Assembly: GCA_002728195.1 (NCBI GenBank) | Contig: PBWI01000021.1 | Span: 6,096-39,634, forward strand | Direction: 5' to 3' | Origin: Chloroflexota bacterium | GTDB lineage: Bacteria; Chloroflexota; Dehalococcoidia; Lucifugimonadales; UBA826 | DNA: 33,539 nt | Part shown: piece after piece, positions 8,419-16,202 of the stretch | Numbering within the stretch: the stretch's first letter is position 1 | How the letters are laid out: every line of letters starts with the position of its first letter | Notes under the pieces: generated by a model | Database searches by the model: none | What the model was told of the DNA's origin: nothing | The model's input: only the letters and a program-made list of their open reading frames with translations | Position numbers and translations under genes: made by a program

Positions 8419-9177
8419 CTATGCATGTGCAAGTGCGCCACCGTCGATGAAGATTGTTTGTCCATTTACGAAATCACAAGAGTCAGAGGATAAATATACC
8501 AACATTTGTGTGAGGTCATTCGGATGCCCTCTTCTTTTGGAAGGTAGATATCGATCTAATAAATCTGGTTCTGTATCATCGGATTTTTCTTCAGTAGTAA
8601 GCCAACCTGCGCCAATACCATTGACTCGAATGCCATCGCGACCCCATTCCAGCGCTAAAGATGATGTTAACTGGTGTATCGCTCCCTCTGAAGCACATGG
8701 GATTACTGAATTCCAAAGACCTCTTACAGCTAGGTCAGAGGTCATATTTATAATGTGTCCCTTTTTGTTTTTGAGCATTGTTTGGCCGACTGATTGGCAT
8801 GCCAAAAACATAGATTTTAAATTGAAACCCATCAGAGTATCAAATTCAGATTCAGATACATCTTCAAATCTTTTCCCAAAATCGGCTTTGGCGTTATTGA
8901 CCAATATGTCAATGGTGCCAAATTCATCAACTATGTTTTGAATGGATTGATCAATTGACTCTTTAGACATAAGGTTGGTCGTTTTGGTAATGACTTTCCC
9001 ACCATTGCTAGAGGCCTTGTTTTTGGCGTTTTCCATGTCTGAATTCTCAGAACCCATTATCGCAATATCTGCACCTGCTTCAGTCAAAGCTGCAGCAAAA
9101 AATCCGGTCCACCCTCTTCGATCTGCACTTATTACAGCTTTTTTTCCTGTCAGATCCCATCCTTCTGGTGTGTCCAT
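8419..9177 (-). CDS. SDR-fold protein lacking the catalytic Tyr and Lys (pseudo-SDR)
   Basis: The chain aligns end to end with classical short-chain dehydrogenases (252 residues, C-terminal FVNGQTIFIDGGALAHA), but key motifs are broken. The cofactor loop TGxxxGxG reads SADRRGWT (17-24). NNAG reads NNAK (94-97). The catalytic Ser survives (NMTSD, S147), but 13 residues on, where Tyr belongs, is P160, and the Lys position is E164 (PCASEG). No Tyr or Lys occurs nearby to substitute. The frame is intact and the Ser-Tyr-Lys spacing is preserved, so this looks like a maintained non-catalytic relative rather than a decaying gene. It follows an intact SDR by 44 bp in the same direction, with AAGGAG before its ATG, suggesting an active/inactive heteromer. 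Confidence 0.85.
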   Translation of the reverse strand: MDTPEGWDLTGKKAVISADRRGWTGFFAAALTEAGADIAIMGSENSDMENAKNKASSNGGKVITKTTNLMSKESIDQSIQNIVDEFGTIDILVNNAKADFGKRFEDVSESEFDTLMGFNLKSMFLACQSVGQTMLKNKKGHIINMTSDLAVRGLWNSVIPCASEGAIHQLTSSLALEWGRDGIRVNGIGAGWLTTEEKSDDTEPDLLDRYLPSKRRGHPNDLTQMLVYLSSDSCDFVNGQTIFIDGGALAHA

Positions 9178-9221
9178 CTTCTATTAGCTCCTTAGATATA
9201 ACTATAGTATTTTCACTGAAT

Positions 9222-10028
9222 TTAAATTTCTAATGGTATTTCTGGGGCGTGAAGGGTAGGGGCGATTCCTCCGGCTAACCCACCTCCATCAATGGCGAAG
9301 AACTCACCATTCATATAATCGGAGGCACTTGATGCCAAATATACTGCTAAAGGGCCCATCTCTGAAGGTTTCCCTACTCTACCAATTGGTATAAACCTGC
9401 CCCGTTGCTTGGCTCTTTCGCTGTCTGGATCAGTGACCTCAGTGGGTATAAAGCCAGGTACTATACAGTTTGTTGTAATACCATATTTTCCCAAGCTTGT
9501 GGCCATCGCCCGAGTTAAATTAACAATTCCCCCTTTTCCTGCGGCATACATGTAATTGTCTCTGCCTCCTCTAAACCCAAACCCTGATGACACGTTAACG
9601 ATTTTACCGCCACCATTGTCAGCCATATGCTTTGATATCTCTCTTGAACAATAGAACGCTGTGGATAGATTGACATCAATACCTATTCTCCAGCTTTCAT
9701 CCGATATTTCCCAAATTGGTTTTGCTGAATCTTCTCTGACGATTCCTGCATTATTGAATAGCACGTCGACTTTCCCAAATTCAGCTAAAACTGTATTGAA
9801 TAATGCTTTGACTTCTGTTGTATTTGTTGCGTCAGTAGAAATCGCTAACGACTTTCTGCCTAAATCTCGAACCAGGTTTGATACCTCTTCAATGGGCTTC
9901 AGTCTTCTGGCAGCAATCACTAGGTTAGCTCCAGCTCGGGCCATAGCCAAACACATTTCTTTGCCGAGACCAGTACCGCCCCCAGTTATGACGACTGTTT
10001 TATCTTGCAACATCAGTTTTTCAAGCAT
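9222..10028 (-). CDS. Short-chain dehydrogenase/reductase (classical SDR, catalytically intact)
   Basis: A 268-residue NAD(P)-dependent oxidoreductase. The Rossmann loop TGGGTGLG (15-22), NNAG (92-95), catalytic Ser of NVSSGFG (S148), Tyr161 and Lys165 (YAAGK) are all present, and the C-terminal YMNGEFFAIDGGG is typical of 3-oxoacyl-ACP reductase-like SDRs. The Arg after the second beta strand (AARR, 39-42) suggests preference for NADP(H), as an inference. Substrate cannot be assigned. GGAG lies about eight bases before the ATG. It sits between birA (33 bp upstream) and a catalytically broken SDR (44 bp downstream) on the same strand, so the three probably form one transcript. Confidence 0.9.
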   Translation of the reverse strand: MLEKLMLQDKTVVITGGGTGLGKEMCLAMARAGANLVIAARRLKPIEEVSNLVRDLGRKSLAISTDATNTTEVKALFNTVLAEFGKVDVLFNNAGIVREDSAKPIWEISDESWRIGIDVNLSTAFYCSREISKHMADNGGGKIVNVSSGFGFRGGRDNYMYAAGKGGIVNLTRAMATSLGKYGITTNCIVPGFIPTEVTDPDSERAKQRGRFIPIGRVGKPSEMGPLAVYLASSASDYMNGEFFAIDGGGLAGGIAPTLHAPEIPLEI

Positions 10029-10061
10029 TTTGCACTCCTGAAATTAATAAGGACCAATTTA

Positions 10062-10820
10062 TCATAATAAGTGACTGTTATTTACCAGAGTCACCTCACC
10101 TGCATTTGCAGTGAAAATTGAATCATCTGAAAGGCGAATTAATAGACTCCCGTCTATAGTTACTGACTCAGCTATTCCTACCAAAGGTTTTTCACTTGGG
10201 TTTTGTCCAAATGATAGGCTCACTGTTTCTCCAATTGTGCTTAATTTTTCTGACCACTGGTCACGTAAAGATTCCCCATCAACAATTTTAGAATAATAAA
10301 AATCCAGGTTTTTTATGAGTGTTTTCAGAATTACTGAACGGCTTGTATATCGCCCCTTTTCATTTCTAAAAGATGTCGCTGTTTTTTCGATACCAATTTC
10401 CGATTTCACGTCCAGATTGACATTCAGACCAATTCCAACGATCGAAGATATTACTTTGTCACCTTCTATGATTGATTCCGTCAATATACCAGATATTTTT
10501 CTGCCGTTGATTTGAATATCATTAGGCCATTTGATGGCGGCTTTACAGTTCATGACTTGCTCGCATGTTGCTAATACAGCCATTGATGCGAACATGTTGA
10601 GATATTTTAATTCACCTTGGGTCGGTCTCAGGATAATGGACATCTGAATGTTTTCACCATTAGGTGATAGCCATTTTCTTTTAAACCTACCCCTGCCAGA
10701 ATCCTGATAGTTAGCGGATACAATAGTTCCACTTTCAGCTCCCTGGGCCGCAAGCTGCGCGCAAGCTTCCATAGTGGAATTAATTTTTTTCATATGGTGT
10801 ATTTTTTTGCCGATTTGCAT
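10062..10820 (-). CDS. birA: Biotin--protein ligase, single-domain type without DNA-binding domain
   Basis: Activates biotin to biotinyl-AMP and transfers it to the Lys of biotin carrier domains such as acetyl-CoA carboxylase. The catalytic domain shows INSTMEA near the N-terminus, the adenylate loop GRGRFKRKW (42-50) and KWPNDIQINGRKISGIL (97-113) with the catalytic Lys. A small SH3-like C-terminal domain follows (~205-250, VGIAESVTIDGSLLIRL). There is no N-terminal winged helix, so unlike E. coli BirA it should not act as a repressor. No Shine-Dalgarno precedes ATG 10820; a second Met (MKKINSTME, residue 10) is an alternative start. It is the first gene of a presumed operon with two SDRs. 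Confidence 0.92.
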   Translation of the reverse strand: MQIGKKIHHMKKINSTMEACAQLAAQGAESGTIVSANYQDSGRGRFKRKWLSPNGENIQMSIILRPTQGELKYLNMFASMAVLATCEQVMNCKAAIKWPNDIQINGRKISGILTESIIEGDKVISSIVGIGLNVNLDVKSEIGIEKTATSFRNEKGRYTSRSVILKTLIKNLDFYYSKIVDGESLRDQWSEKLSTIGETVSLSFGQNPSEKPLVGIAESVTIDGSLLIRLSDDSIFTANAGEVTLVNNSHLL

Positions 10821-10901
10821 TTTGTATATTCTAAGTTAGGAGTAGTTAAATGGCTTTTATTGAGAGTATTTAATATTAAGTTAAGTGCACCTAAGAAAAT
10901 G

Positions 10902-10927
10902 ATCATTATCCTCAGGTTGATAATGAT
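10902..10927. promoter_or_regulatory. Palindrome with GATAAT-type half-sites between birA and the ThDP enzyme
   Basis: A perfect 9-bp inverted repeat, ATCATTATC (10902-10910) and GATAATGAT (10919-10927), is separated by eight bases. The arms are the same words as Fur-box half-sites but in the opposite order (ATCATTATC first), so it is not a standard Fur box. Its place in a 223-bp divergent intergenic region suggests an operator for a dimeric regulator of either or both neighbours. Confidence 0.45.
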
Positions 10928-10992
10928 ATTTGTGCCAACTACAATGTGCCTTGAGTGGCTTTTGACGAGTGTGATGCTGAACCCTACCACAC

Positions 10993-11012
10993 TTATCAAC
11001 TGCTGGTGATAA
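10993..11012. promoter_or_regulatory. Second TTATCA/TGATAA palindrome upstream of the ThDP enzyme
   Basis: A 6-bp inverted repeat TTATCA (10993-10998) / TGATAA (11007-11012) with an 8-base centre. It shares the TTATC..GATAA words with the longer palindrome 88 bp upstream (centre to centre) and ends 17 bases before the GGAGG ribosome site. A related second operator is possible; chance is not excluded for six bases. Confidence 0.3.
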
Positions 11013-11043
11013 ATAGTTATTCTAATTTGGAGGATTCATTTTC

Positions 11044-12684
11044 ATGAAAGTGCTTGATGCAGTAGCAAGGATATTAAAAGCAGAGGGAATTGAGTGGGCA
11101 GGTTGCTTTCCGTCCAATAACTTGATCGAAGCGGTTGCTGAAGTTGGGATTAATCCGATCATGTTCCGCCAAGAGCGAGGAGCTGCGATGGCAGTTGATG
11201 GATTTAGCCGGATGAGAAACCGGGAAGAGTTTGGGGTTTTAATCACACAAGGTGGACCAGGTTCTGAAAATACCATGGGTGGTTTGGCTCAGGCTTACGC
11301 AGACAATGTTCCAATTCTGTATCTTCCAGGTGGTCCTGCTGTATCCGCGAGATCCGTAAAGCCAAATTTTTCACCTGCTAGGACTTATGAATCAGTTTCA
11401 GTATCTGCTGAAGTGCTGTTTCAACCCAATCAGGTAGCCTCCGTCATGCGGAGAGCATTTCATGCTTTGAGAAATGGAAGGCCAGGTCCTGTGATTGTTG
11501 AAATCCCTGCAGATGTAGGAGAGATGGAAGTTGATGATTCCGTGGTGTCTTCATACGCTCCTCCTAAAAGACATAGATTTGCCCCGGACCCAGCAGAGAT
11601 TAAGGAAGCTGTTAGATTGTTGCTAGCAGCAAAAAAACCTGTGATATGGTCTGGCATGGGAGTTTTGATGTCTGGCGCATCGCCTGAGTTAACTCAGTTG
11701 GCAGAGATAGCTCAAATTCCAGTTTATTGCACAATGCCAGGTAAGTCTGGCTTTGACCAAAGACATCCATTGGCCCTTGGGTCAGGAAGCTCTGCCACGT
11801 CCTTACAAGCAAGGACATGGCTCCAGGAATCGGATGTGTTATTTGGTGTTGGAACCAGCCTTACACGGACCAGCTACGGTCAGCCGATACCAGATGGAAA
11901 AGTAATGATACATAACACAGAAACCGTGGCTGACTTGAATAAGGATTTTAATGTTGATGTTGGATTAGTTGGCGATACGAAACTGACCTTAGCGATGATG
12001 ATAGAGGAGGCCAAAGCGCAGTTAGGTGGGGAAGACAGAAAAGGTTCCTCAGAACTCGCCGATCAAATTGCTGAAATCAATGATAAGTGGATGGCTGAAT
12101 GGAGTGATGCTCTTACCTCTAACGAGACACCGATTACTCCGTACAGGGTGATTGGGGAAATGATAAATGTGTTGGATCAAGAAAACAGTATCGTAACGCA
12201 TGACGCTGGTGCGCCCAGAGACATAATAATGCCTTTTTATCCAGGTACAGTGCCCCATAGCTATGTTGGTTGGGGTAAGACCACTCACTTGGGGTATGGA
12301 ATACCATTAATGACAGGTGTGAAAATGGCTTGTCCCGATAAATTCTGCATGAACATTATGGGCGATGGTGCATTTGGGATGTCAGGTTTAGATATAGAGA
12401 CATCCGTACGGTCTGGAGCACCTATAACAACAATTGTTTTGAATAATGGTGGAATGGCTACCTATCCAGGTGGGTATCCAACGGCAAGAGAGTCATTTGG
12501 AACAACATATATGACAGGTGATTACGCTAAAATCGCTGAGGGTCTTGGAGCTGTTGGGATAACTGTAACTAAGCCTGAGGAGATAGCCCCGGCATTGGAG
12601 CAGGCCAAGCAACTAAATGCAAATGGTAAAGCTGTGTTAATAGATGTTCACTCTAACATGGAAGCTCGAAGGTCAAATTTCTAG
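11044..12684 (+). CDS. Thiamine diphosphate-dependent enzyme of the acetolactate synthase / benzoylformate decarboxylase superfamily
   Basis: A 546-residue enzyme with the usual three domains: the N-terminal PYR domain with the ThDP-activating Glu in FRQERGAAMAVDG (E44), the central domain (~190-330), and the C-terminal PP domain with the cofactor motif GDG (440-442) ending in NNGG (from 467). It presumably decarboxylates or ligates 2-keto acids. No acetolactate synthase small subunit is adjacent, and the N-terminal GCFPSNNLIEA differs from the common FGVPG, so valine or isoleucine synthesis is not supported. Oxalyl-CoA decarboxylase, sulfoacetaldehyde or glyoxylate-type activities remain possible. 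GGAGG precedes the ATG, and a strong terminator follows, so it is likely monocistronic. It is divergent from birA. Confidence 0.88.
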   Translation: MKVLDAVARILKAEGIEWAGCFPSNNLIEAVAEVGINPIMFRQERGAAMAVDGFSRMRNREEFGVLITQGGPGSENTMGGLAQAYADNVPILYLPGGPAVSARSVKPNFSPARTYESVSVSAEVLFQPNQVASVMRRAFHALRNGRPGPVIVEIPADVGEMEVDDSVVSSYAPPKRHRFAPDPAEIKEAVRLLLAAKKPVIWSGMGVLMSGASPELTQLAEIAQIPVYCTMPGKSGFDQRHPLALGSGSSATSLQARTWLQESDVLFGVGTSLTRTSYGQPIPDGKVMIHNTETVADLNKDFNVDVGLVGDTKLTLAMMIEEAKAQLGGEDRKGSSELADQIAEINDKWMAEWSDALTSNETPITPYRVIGEMINVLDQENSIVTHDAGAPRDIIMPFYPGTVPHSYVGWGKTTHLGYGIPLMTGVKMACPDKFCMNIMGDGAFGMSGLDIETSVRSGAPITTIVLNNGGMATYPGGYPTARESFGTTYMTGDYAKIAEGLGAVGITVTKPEEIAPALEQAKQLNANGKAVLIDVHSNMEARRSNF

Positions 12685-12707
12685 ATCAAAACACCTTTGG
12701 TTTTTTG

Positions 12708-12737
12708 AGGGGGAGTCGGTAAGACTCCCCCTTTTTG
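12708..12737 (+). terminator. Intrinsic terminator after the ThDP enzyme gene
   Basis: A perfect 10-bp stem, AGGGGGAGTC (12708-12717) and GACTCCCCCT (12723-12732), has a five-base loop GGTAA and is followed by a run of five T (12732-12736). It starts 24 bases after the stop codon. It is the only textbook Rho-independent terminator I found in the window. Confidence 0.93.
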
Positions 12738-12784
12738 TTGGTAATATAAAAAAGAGAAATCATTGACAAGAAGTTAGCCGAGTT

Positions 12785-13405
12785 ATGAGATTAAATATTC
12801 AAACCAAAAGCAATGCAATGAAAGGGATTGCTATATTGATTTTGGCTGTTCTCATTTTTCTATTTGCTATATTTCTTGCTACTGGGCTTGCCAATAAGGC
12901 GTCCGCTACTGGTAGAAGCGGTGAGCAATTAATTGGCCGAAAGGCACCAGAATTTATCGCTGATAGTATCAATGGAAAATCAGTATCATTGTCTAACTAT
13001 CCTGGATCTCCAATCATATTGAATTTTTGGGCTTCTTGGTGCCCACCGTGTCGAGATGAGACTCCACACTTTGAGAAAATATGGAGGTTATATAAAGAAA
13101 AAGATGTGGTGGTAATTGGTATAAATGTCCAAGATGATATGGATAGTGCTAATGAGTATATTAATGAATTTGATGTCACCTTTATTAATGGAATGGATAA
13201 TAATGGAAGAATAATGGTGGATTATGGTGTAACAGGTTTACCGGTTACATTTTTTTTGGATCGTGAAGGTATGATTATAGGTAGATGGGTAGGTTCTATC
13301 GGTTTATCAAGCCTAGAATCAAGGGTGGAGGCACTAGAGAATGGTTCGTTTCCAACCCTATATGGGTCTGATAACAACGAAAGTGGATTTAGGAGCCTGA
13401 ATTGA
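12785..13405 (+). CDS. Membrane-anchored thiol-disulfide oxidoreductase, TlpA/ResA/CcmG type
   Basis: 206 residues with a single N-terminal transmembrane anchor (~13-33, GIAILILAVLIFLFAIFLAT) and an extracytoplasmic thioredoxin fold. The active site is FWASWCPPC (C85 and C89), and the cis-Pro loop is TGLPVTFFLD (P153). Such proteins keep cytochrome c or other exported cysteines reduced. A TTGACA hexamer at 12763-12768 would place a -10 over the annotated ATG, so translation might begin at the Met at residue 12 (12818); neither start has a good ribosome site. The stop overlaps the TTG start of the next gene (TTGA), coupling it to the alpha/beta hydrolase. No ccm or cytochrome genes are visible, so the client is unknown. 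Confidence 0.88.
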   Translation: MRLNIQTKSNAMKGIAILILAVLIFLFAIFLATGLANKASATGRSGEQLIGRKAPEFIADSINGKSVSLSNYPGSPIILNFWASWCPPCRDETPHFEKIWRLYKEKDVVVIGINVQDDMDSANEYINEFDVTFINGMDNNGRIMVDYGVTGLPVTFFLDREGMIIGRWVGSIGLSSLESRVEALENGSFPTLYGSDNNESGFRSLN

Positions 13406-14223
13406 CGGGAGAAAGATGCCCTCAAATAAAAATTAATCATGGTGGTATGCAATTAAATTGTTTGGAATGGGGTGACCGTTCCAATCCCCCTATGCTTTTG
13501 TTACATGGTTTACAAGATTGTGCTCGAAGCTGGGAAATATTTGCTCGATCTGTATCCGATGATTACTGGGTAGTTGCTTTGGACAGCAGGGGCCATGGTG
13601 ATAGTGATCATGTTCCCGGTCATTATTCCTTTGTAGATTATGTTTCTGATCTTGAAGTAACAATTTCGAATTTAAAGATGATCAATCCAATCTTGGTCGG
13701 GCATTCCGCTGGTGGCAGATACGCTTTTTCATATGCCGCCAGAAATAAGGACAAGGTGAAGGCATTGGTAATTGTTGATATAGATCCTGACTCAGTAAAT
13801 GAATCATCCGGTTCAATGTTTGAAAGATATAAAAATGAGTCAGACGAATGGGCTACTTTTCAAGATGTTGTAGATAGGCTCTGGTCACGACAACCATTGT
13901 CTTCGGAAGAAATGGTGAGATTTCAGGCTCAAGCAATGACAAAATCAAAACCAGATGGAGGCTGGATCTGGAAGAGAGACAGGAGTCTCGTATATGAATA
14001 TGAGAGACCTGATTTATGGTCATCGTGGAAAGAAGTGGAATGCCCCACAGTGATAATTAGAGGAAGACAGAGTACGCTTCTGACTCATGAAACTGCGGTA
14101 AAAATGAGGGAAGAGCTGCCCCAATGCAAATTGGCTGAACTTGAAGGTGGGGGGCACTGGTTTTACCAAGAATCCCCGGGAGCATTCGAGTCTACCGTAA
14201 AGTGGTTTTTAGAAACGCTTTAA
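13402..14223 (+). CDS. Alpha/beta hydrolase
   Basis: A 273-residue alpha/beta hydrolase-fold protein with oxyanion region LLLHGLQDCARSW (32-44), DSRGHGDSD (61-69), nucleophile elbow GHSAGG (100-105, Ser102) and catalytic His252 (GGGHWFY). The acid normally found in RGxxSDxL is replaced (GRQSTLL, Thr at that position). The third triad member may be an acidic residue after strand 6 (VDIDPD, ~125-130), or the enzyme has a modified triad. Substrate is unknown; esters or C-C bonded ring-cleavage products are typical of the family. It starts with TTG at 13402 inside the stop of the TlpA-like gene, with GGAG six bases upstream supporting that start. Confidence 0.87.
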   Translation: MTGERCPQIKINHGGMQLNCLEWGDRSNPPMLLLHGLQDCARSWEIFARSVSDDYWVVALDSRGHGDSDHVPGHYSFVDYVSDLEVTISNLKMINPILVGHSAGGRYAFSYAARNKDKVKALVIVDIDPDSVNESSGSMFERYKNESDEWATFQDVVDRLWSRQPLSSEEMVRFQAQAMTKSKPDGGWIWKRDRSLVYEYERPDLWSSWKEVECPTVIIRGRQSTLLTHETAVKMREELPQCKLAELEGGGHWFYQESPGAFESTVKWFLETL

Positions 14224-14235
14224 ATTTATCAGTCT

Positions 14236-15099
14236 TTACTTGCCAATAAAATTAGGTTTTCTTTTTTCAACAAATGCTTTCACACCTTCTTTGTGGTCAA
14301 AAGTCTGTCGTGCGATATCCTGTGCTGGTCCTGCGAGTTTTAAACTTTCTTCGAGGTTTGTATGTAATGACTCATGTATTAGTTTTTTTATCAGAGCCAT
14401 GGAGTAAGTAGCGCCAGAGGCTATCCTGTGTGCCAATTCAAGAGTCTCTTCCATTAACTTCCCATGTTCCGTGACTTTATTGACTATTCCTAGGTCCAAG
14501 GAATCTTCTGCGGAAAGTACATCTCCTGTGTATTGAAGCATAAAGGTTTTTCCCAATCCAATCATCCTTGGGAGTTGCCAACAGGAACCATCAGCTGGGA
14601 TTAATCCTCTTCTCACAAACATCTCAGAAAATTTGGCATTTTCAGAAGCAAATCTAATATCACAAGACAGAGCAATCCCCATTCCTAGACCAATTGCGGA
14701 TCCGTTTACAGCGGCGATGGAAGGTTTTTGTAGATTATGTAACCTTAGAGGGAAATAACGTACCCCTTCAATCAAGTCCCTCGGTCTTGCATTTGAGGCC
14801 GATTGCTTGTCCCACGCTTGGTTTAAAATATCCCATGGCGTGCTGTCCTCAGACAAGTCTGCCAATTGAGAAGATTCGTTGTCTTCATTCATTGTTTTCA
14901 CGTTTGCTCCAGAACAGAATGAGGGATCTGATCCAGTTAAGACGAGAGTTCTAAGTTCGGAAGATGACTCAAATCGATCTAATTCTTCCTCTAATTCCTC
15001 CATCATTTCTAATCCGATGGCGTTTCTTGTTTTGGGATCATGCATGGTTAGTATCAAGACGCCCTTCTCATTTTCAGATTTTACGTAGTTTCCGCTCAT
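14236..15099 (-). CDS. Enoyl-CoA hydratase/isomerase (crotonase) family protein
   Basis: A 287-residue crotonase-fold enzyme acting on acyl-CoA thioesters. Oxyanion-hole segments CSGAN (62-66) and NGSAIGLGMG (~132-141) are clear. Of the two catalytic carboxylates of mammalian enoyl-CoA hydratase, the first position is not a Glu (FVRRGL) and the second region reads IPADGS (D170). This points to an isomerase, hydrolase or other crotonase reaction rather than simple hydration. An acidic, low-complexity insert (~70-95) is unusual. GGAG precedes the ATG by five bases. It lies 40 bp downstream of the HypE-like gene on the same strand, and may be cotranscribed with it. It converges on the alpha/beta hydrolase. 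Confidence 0.87.
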   Translation of the reverse strand: MSGNYVKSENEKGVLILTMHDPKTRNAIGLEMMEELEEELDRFESSSELRTLVLTGSDPSFCSGANVKTMNEDNESSQLADLSEDSTPWDILNQAWDKQSASNARPRDLIEGVRYFPLRLHNLQKPSIAAVNGSAIGLGMGIALSCDIRFASENAKFSEMFVRRGLIPADGSCWQLPRMIGLGKTFMLQYTGDVLSAEDSLDLGIVNKVTEHGKLMEETLELAHRIASGATYSMALIKKLIHESLHTNLEESLKLAGPAQDIARQTFDHKEGVKAFVEKRKPNFIGK

Positions 15100-15139
15100 T
15101 TCTGCTCCAATTATTTGGTGGTTGATTGGTAGAGTTTAT

Positions 15140-16150
15140 TTATCTTTGACTGGCAAAAAACCTGGCAATTTCATCTGTATCAAATCTTGGTAGATCATCA
15201 ACGTCTTCATTTTCGCTTATTTTAAGGCCGTGATCCAAATTTTCCATAGATCCTATCTTAGTTGCGTTTATTCCGTGAGATTTCAAGTTTTTTATTATTG
15301 CAGAATCATGTTTTTCGGGGGCACATATTAGTAAAGACCCTGAACCTATCATTCCTAGTGTGTCAAGCTCCAATGCTTCGGAAAATATTTTGGCCTGAGG
15401 TATCTCAGGGATATATTCCCTTGTCACATGTATACCCAGATTAGAGGCGTATGCGAGTTCTGCAAGGCCTCCAGCGATTCCACCCTCTGTAATATCATGC
15501 ATGGCATTTATTTTTCCAGATTCAATTGCTATAGCGGCATCTTTAACTATGCTGATACCAGGCTTGTATATGAGGTTCCGTGATTTTTTTATTAGTTCAG
15601 TTGTGATGCCATTTTTCGTCAACTGGTTCTCTGCTTCATTGGCCAAAATCGCACAGCCTTCAATTGGGATAGCTTTGGTGAGGATGATTGAGTCTCCCAC
15701 TTTGGCTCCCGAAGATCTGATTTCTTTCCCCTTTTCGACTTCACCTAGCATTACTCCGGATATTAAAGGTCGATCAATCCCTGAGGTAATTTCAGTGTGG
15801 CCACCTATAACAGAAATATTTAGTTGATGGCATGCTTTTGCAATATCATCAAATATTTGATTTGCATCAATATGACTAAAGTTTTCTGGAAGAAGTATTG
15901 TTGCCATCATCCATTTTGCCTTACCTCCCATTACAGCAACATCATTCGCGTTTATGTTTACCGCATACCAACCGATCTTATCTGCTGTAAATGTGATTGG
16001 ATCTGTTGTTGCAATTAGGTAGCTTTCACCCATGTCTATCAGGGAAGCATCCTCCCCAGGCATGGGACCAGCAATAATTCGAGGATCCGATGTTTTAAAT
16101 CCACTCAAAACTTTTTCTAAATGTCTTATTGGTAGCTTACCTGCCTGCAT
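15140..16150 (-). CDS. AIR synthase-related / HypE-like ATP-binding protein (orphan)
   Basis: A 336-residue member of the PurM/SelD/ThiL/HypE superfamily. The N-terminal domain has PGEDASLIDMG (~29-39), ATTDPITF and IGWYAVNINANDVAVMGGKAKW (the conserved Asn-Asp block), then IGGHTEIT. The C-terminal domain has HDITEGGIAGGLAEL. These match HypE-like proteins, which dehydrate a carbamoylated cysteine in NiFe-hydrogenase cofactor assembly. It lacks the C-terminal PRxC cysteine that HypE needs (it ends FFASQR), and no hyp or hydrogenase genes are nearby, so that role is unlikely. An unidentified ATP-dependent phosphorylation or dehydration is the most that can be said. It is divergent from the HAD gene across 52 bp and heads a two-gene unit with the crotonase. 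Confidence 0.82.
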   Translation of the reverse strand: MQAGKLPIRHLEKVLSGFKTSDPRIIAGPMPGEDASLIDMGESYLIATTDPITFTADKIGWYAVNINANDVAVMGGKAKWMMATILLPENFSHIDANQIFDDIAKACHQLNISVIGGHTEITSGIDRPLISGVMLGEVEKGKEIRSSGAKVGDSIILTKAIPIEGCAILANEAENQLTKNGITTELIKKSRNLIYKPGISIVKDAAIAIESGKINAMHDITEGGIAGGLAELAYASNLGIHVTREYIPEIPQAKIFSEALELDTLGMIGSGSLLICAPEKHDSAIIKNLKSHGINATKIGSMENLDHGLKISENEDVDDLPRFDTDEIARFFASQR

Positions 16151-16202
16151 GATCCTAATCCACGAATAATCCCTAATATAAAGGTGATATTATAGCTGCG
16201 CT

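Noticed and set aside
8351-8941. A 196-codon open frame on the plus strand
   Set aside because: It lies antisense to the SDR-like gene at 8419-9177, whose protein shows clear SDR-family landmarks. The plus-strand translation is low-complexity Ser/Pro-rich and resembles no family.
10902-10927. Calling the palindrome a Fur box
   Set aside because: The half-sites are in the order ATCATTATC then GATAATGAT with eight bases between, opposite to the Fur consensus. Matching either half to the full 19-base consensus gives only about 12 positions, and no iron-related gene is adjacent.
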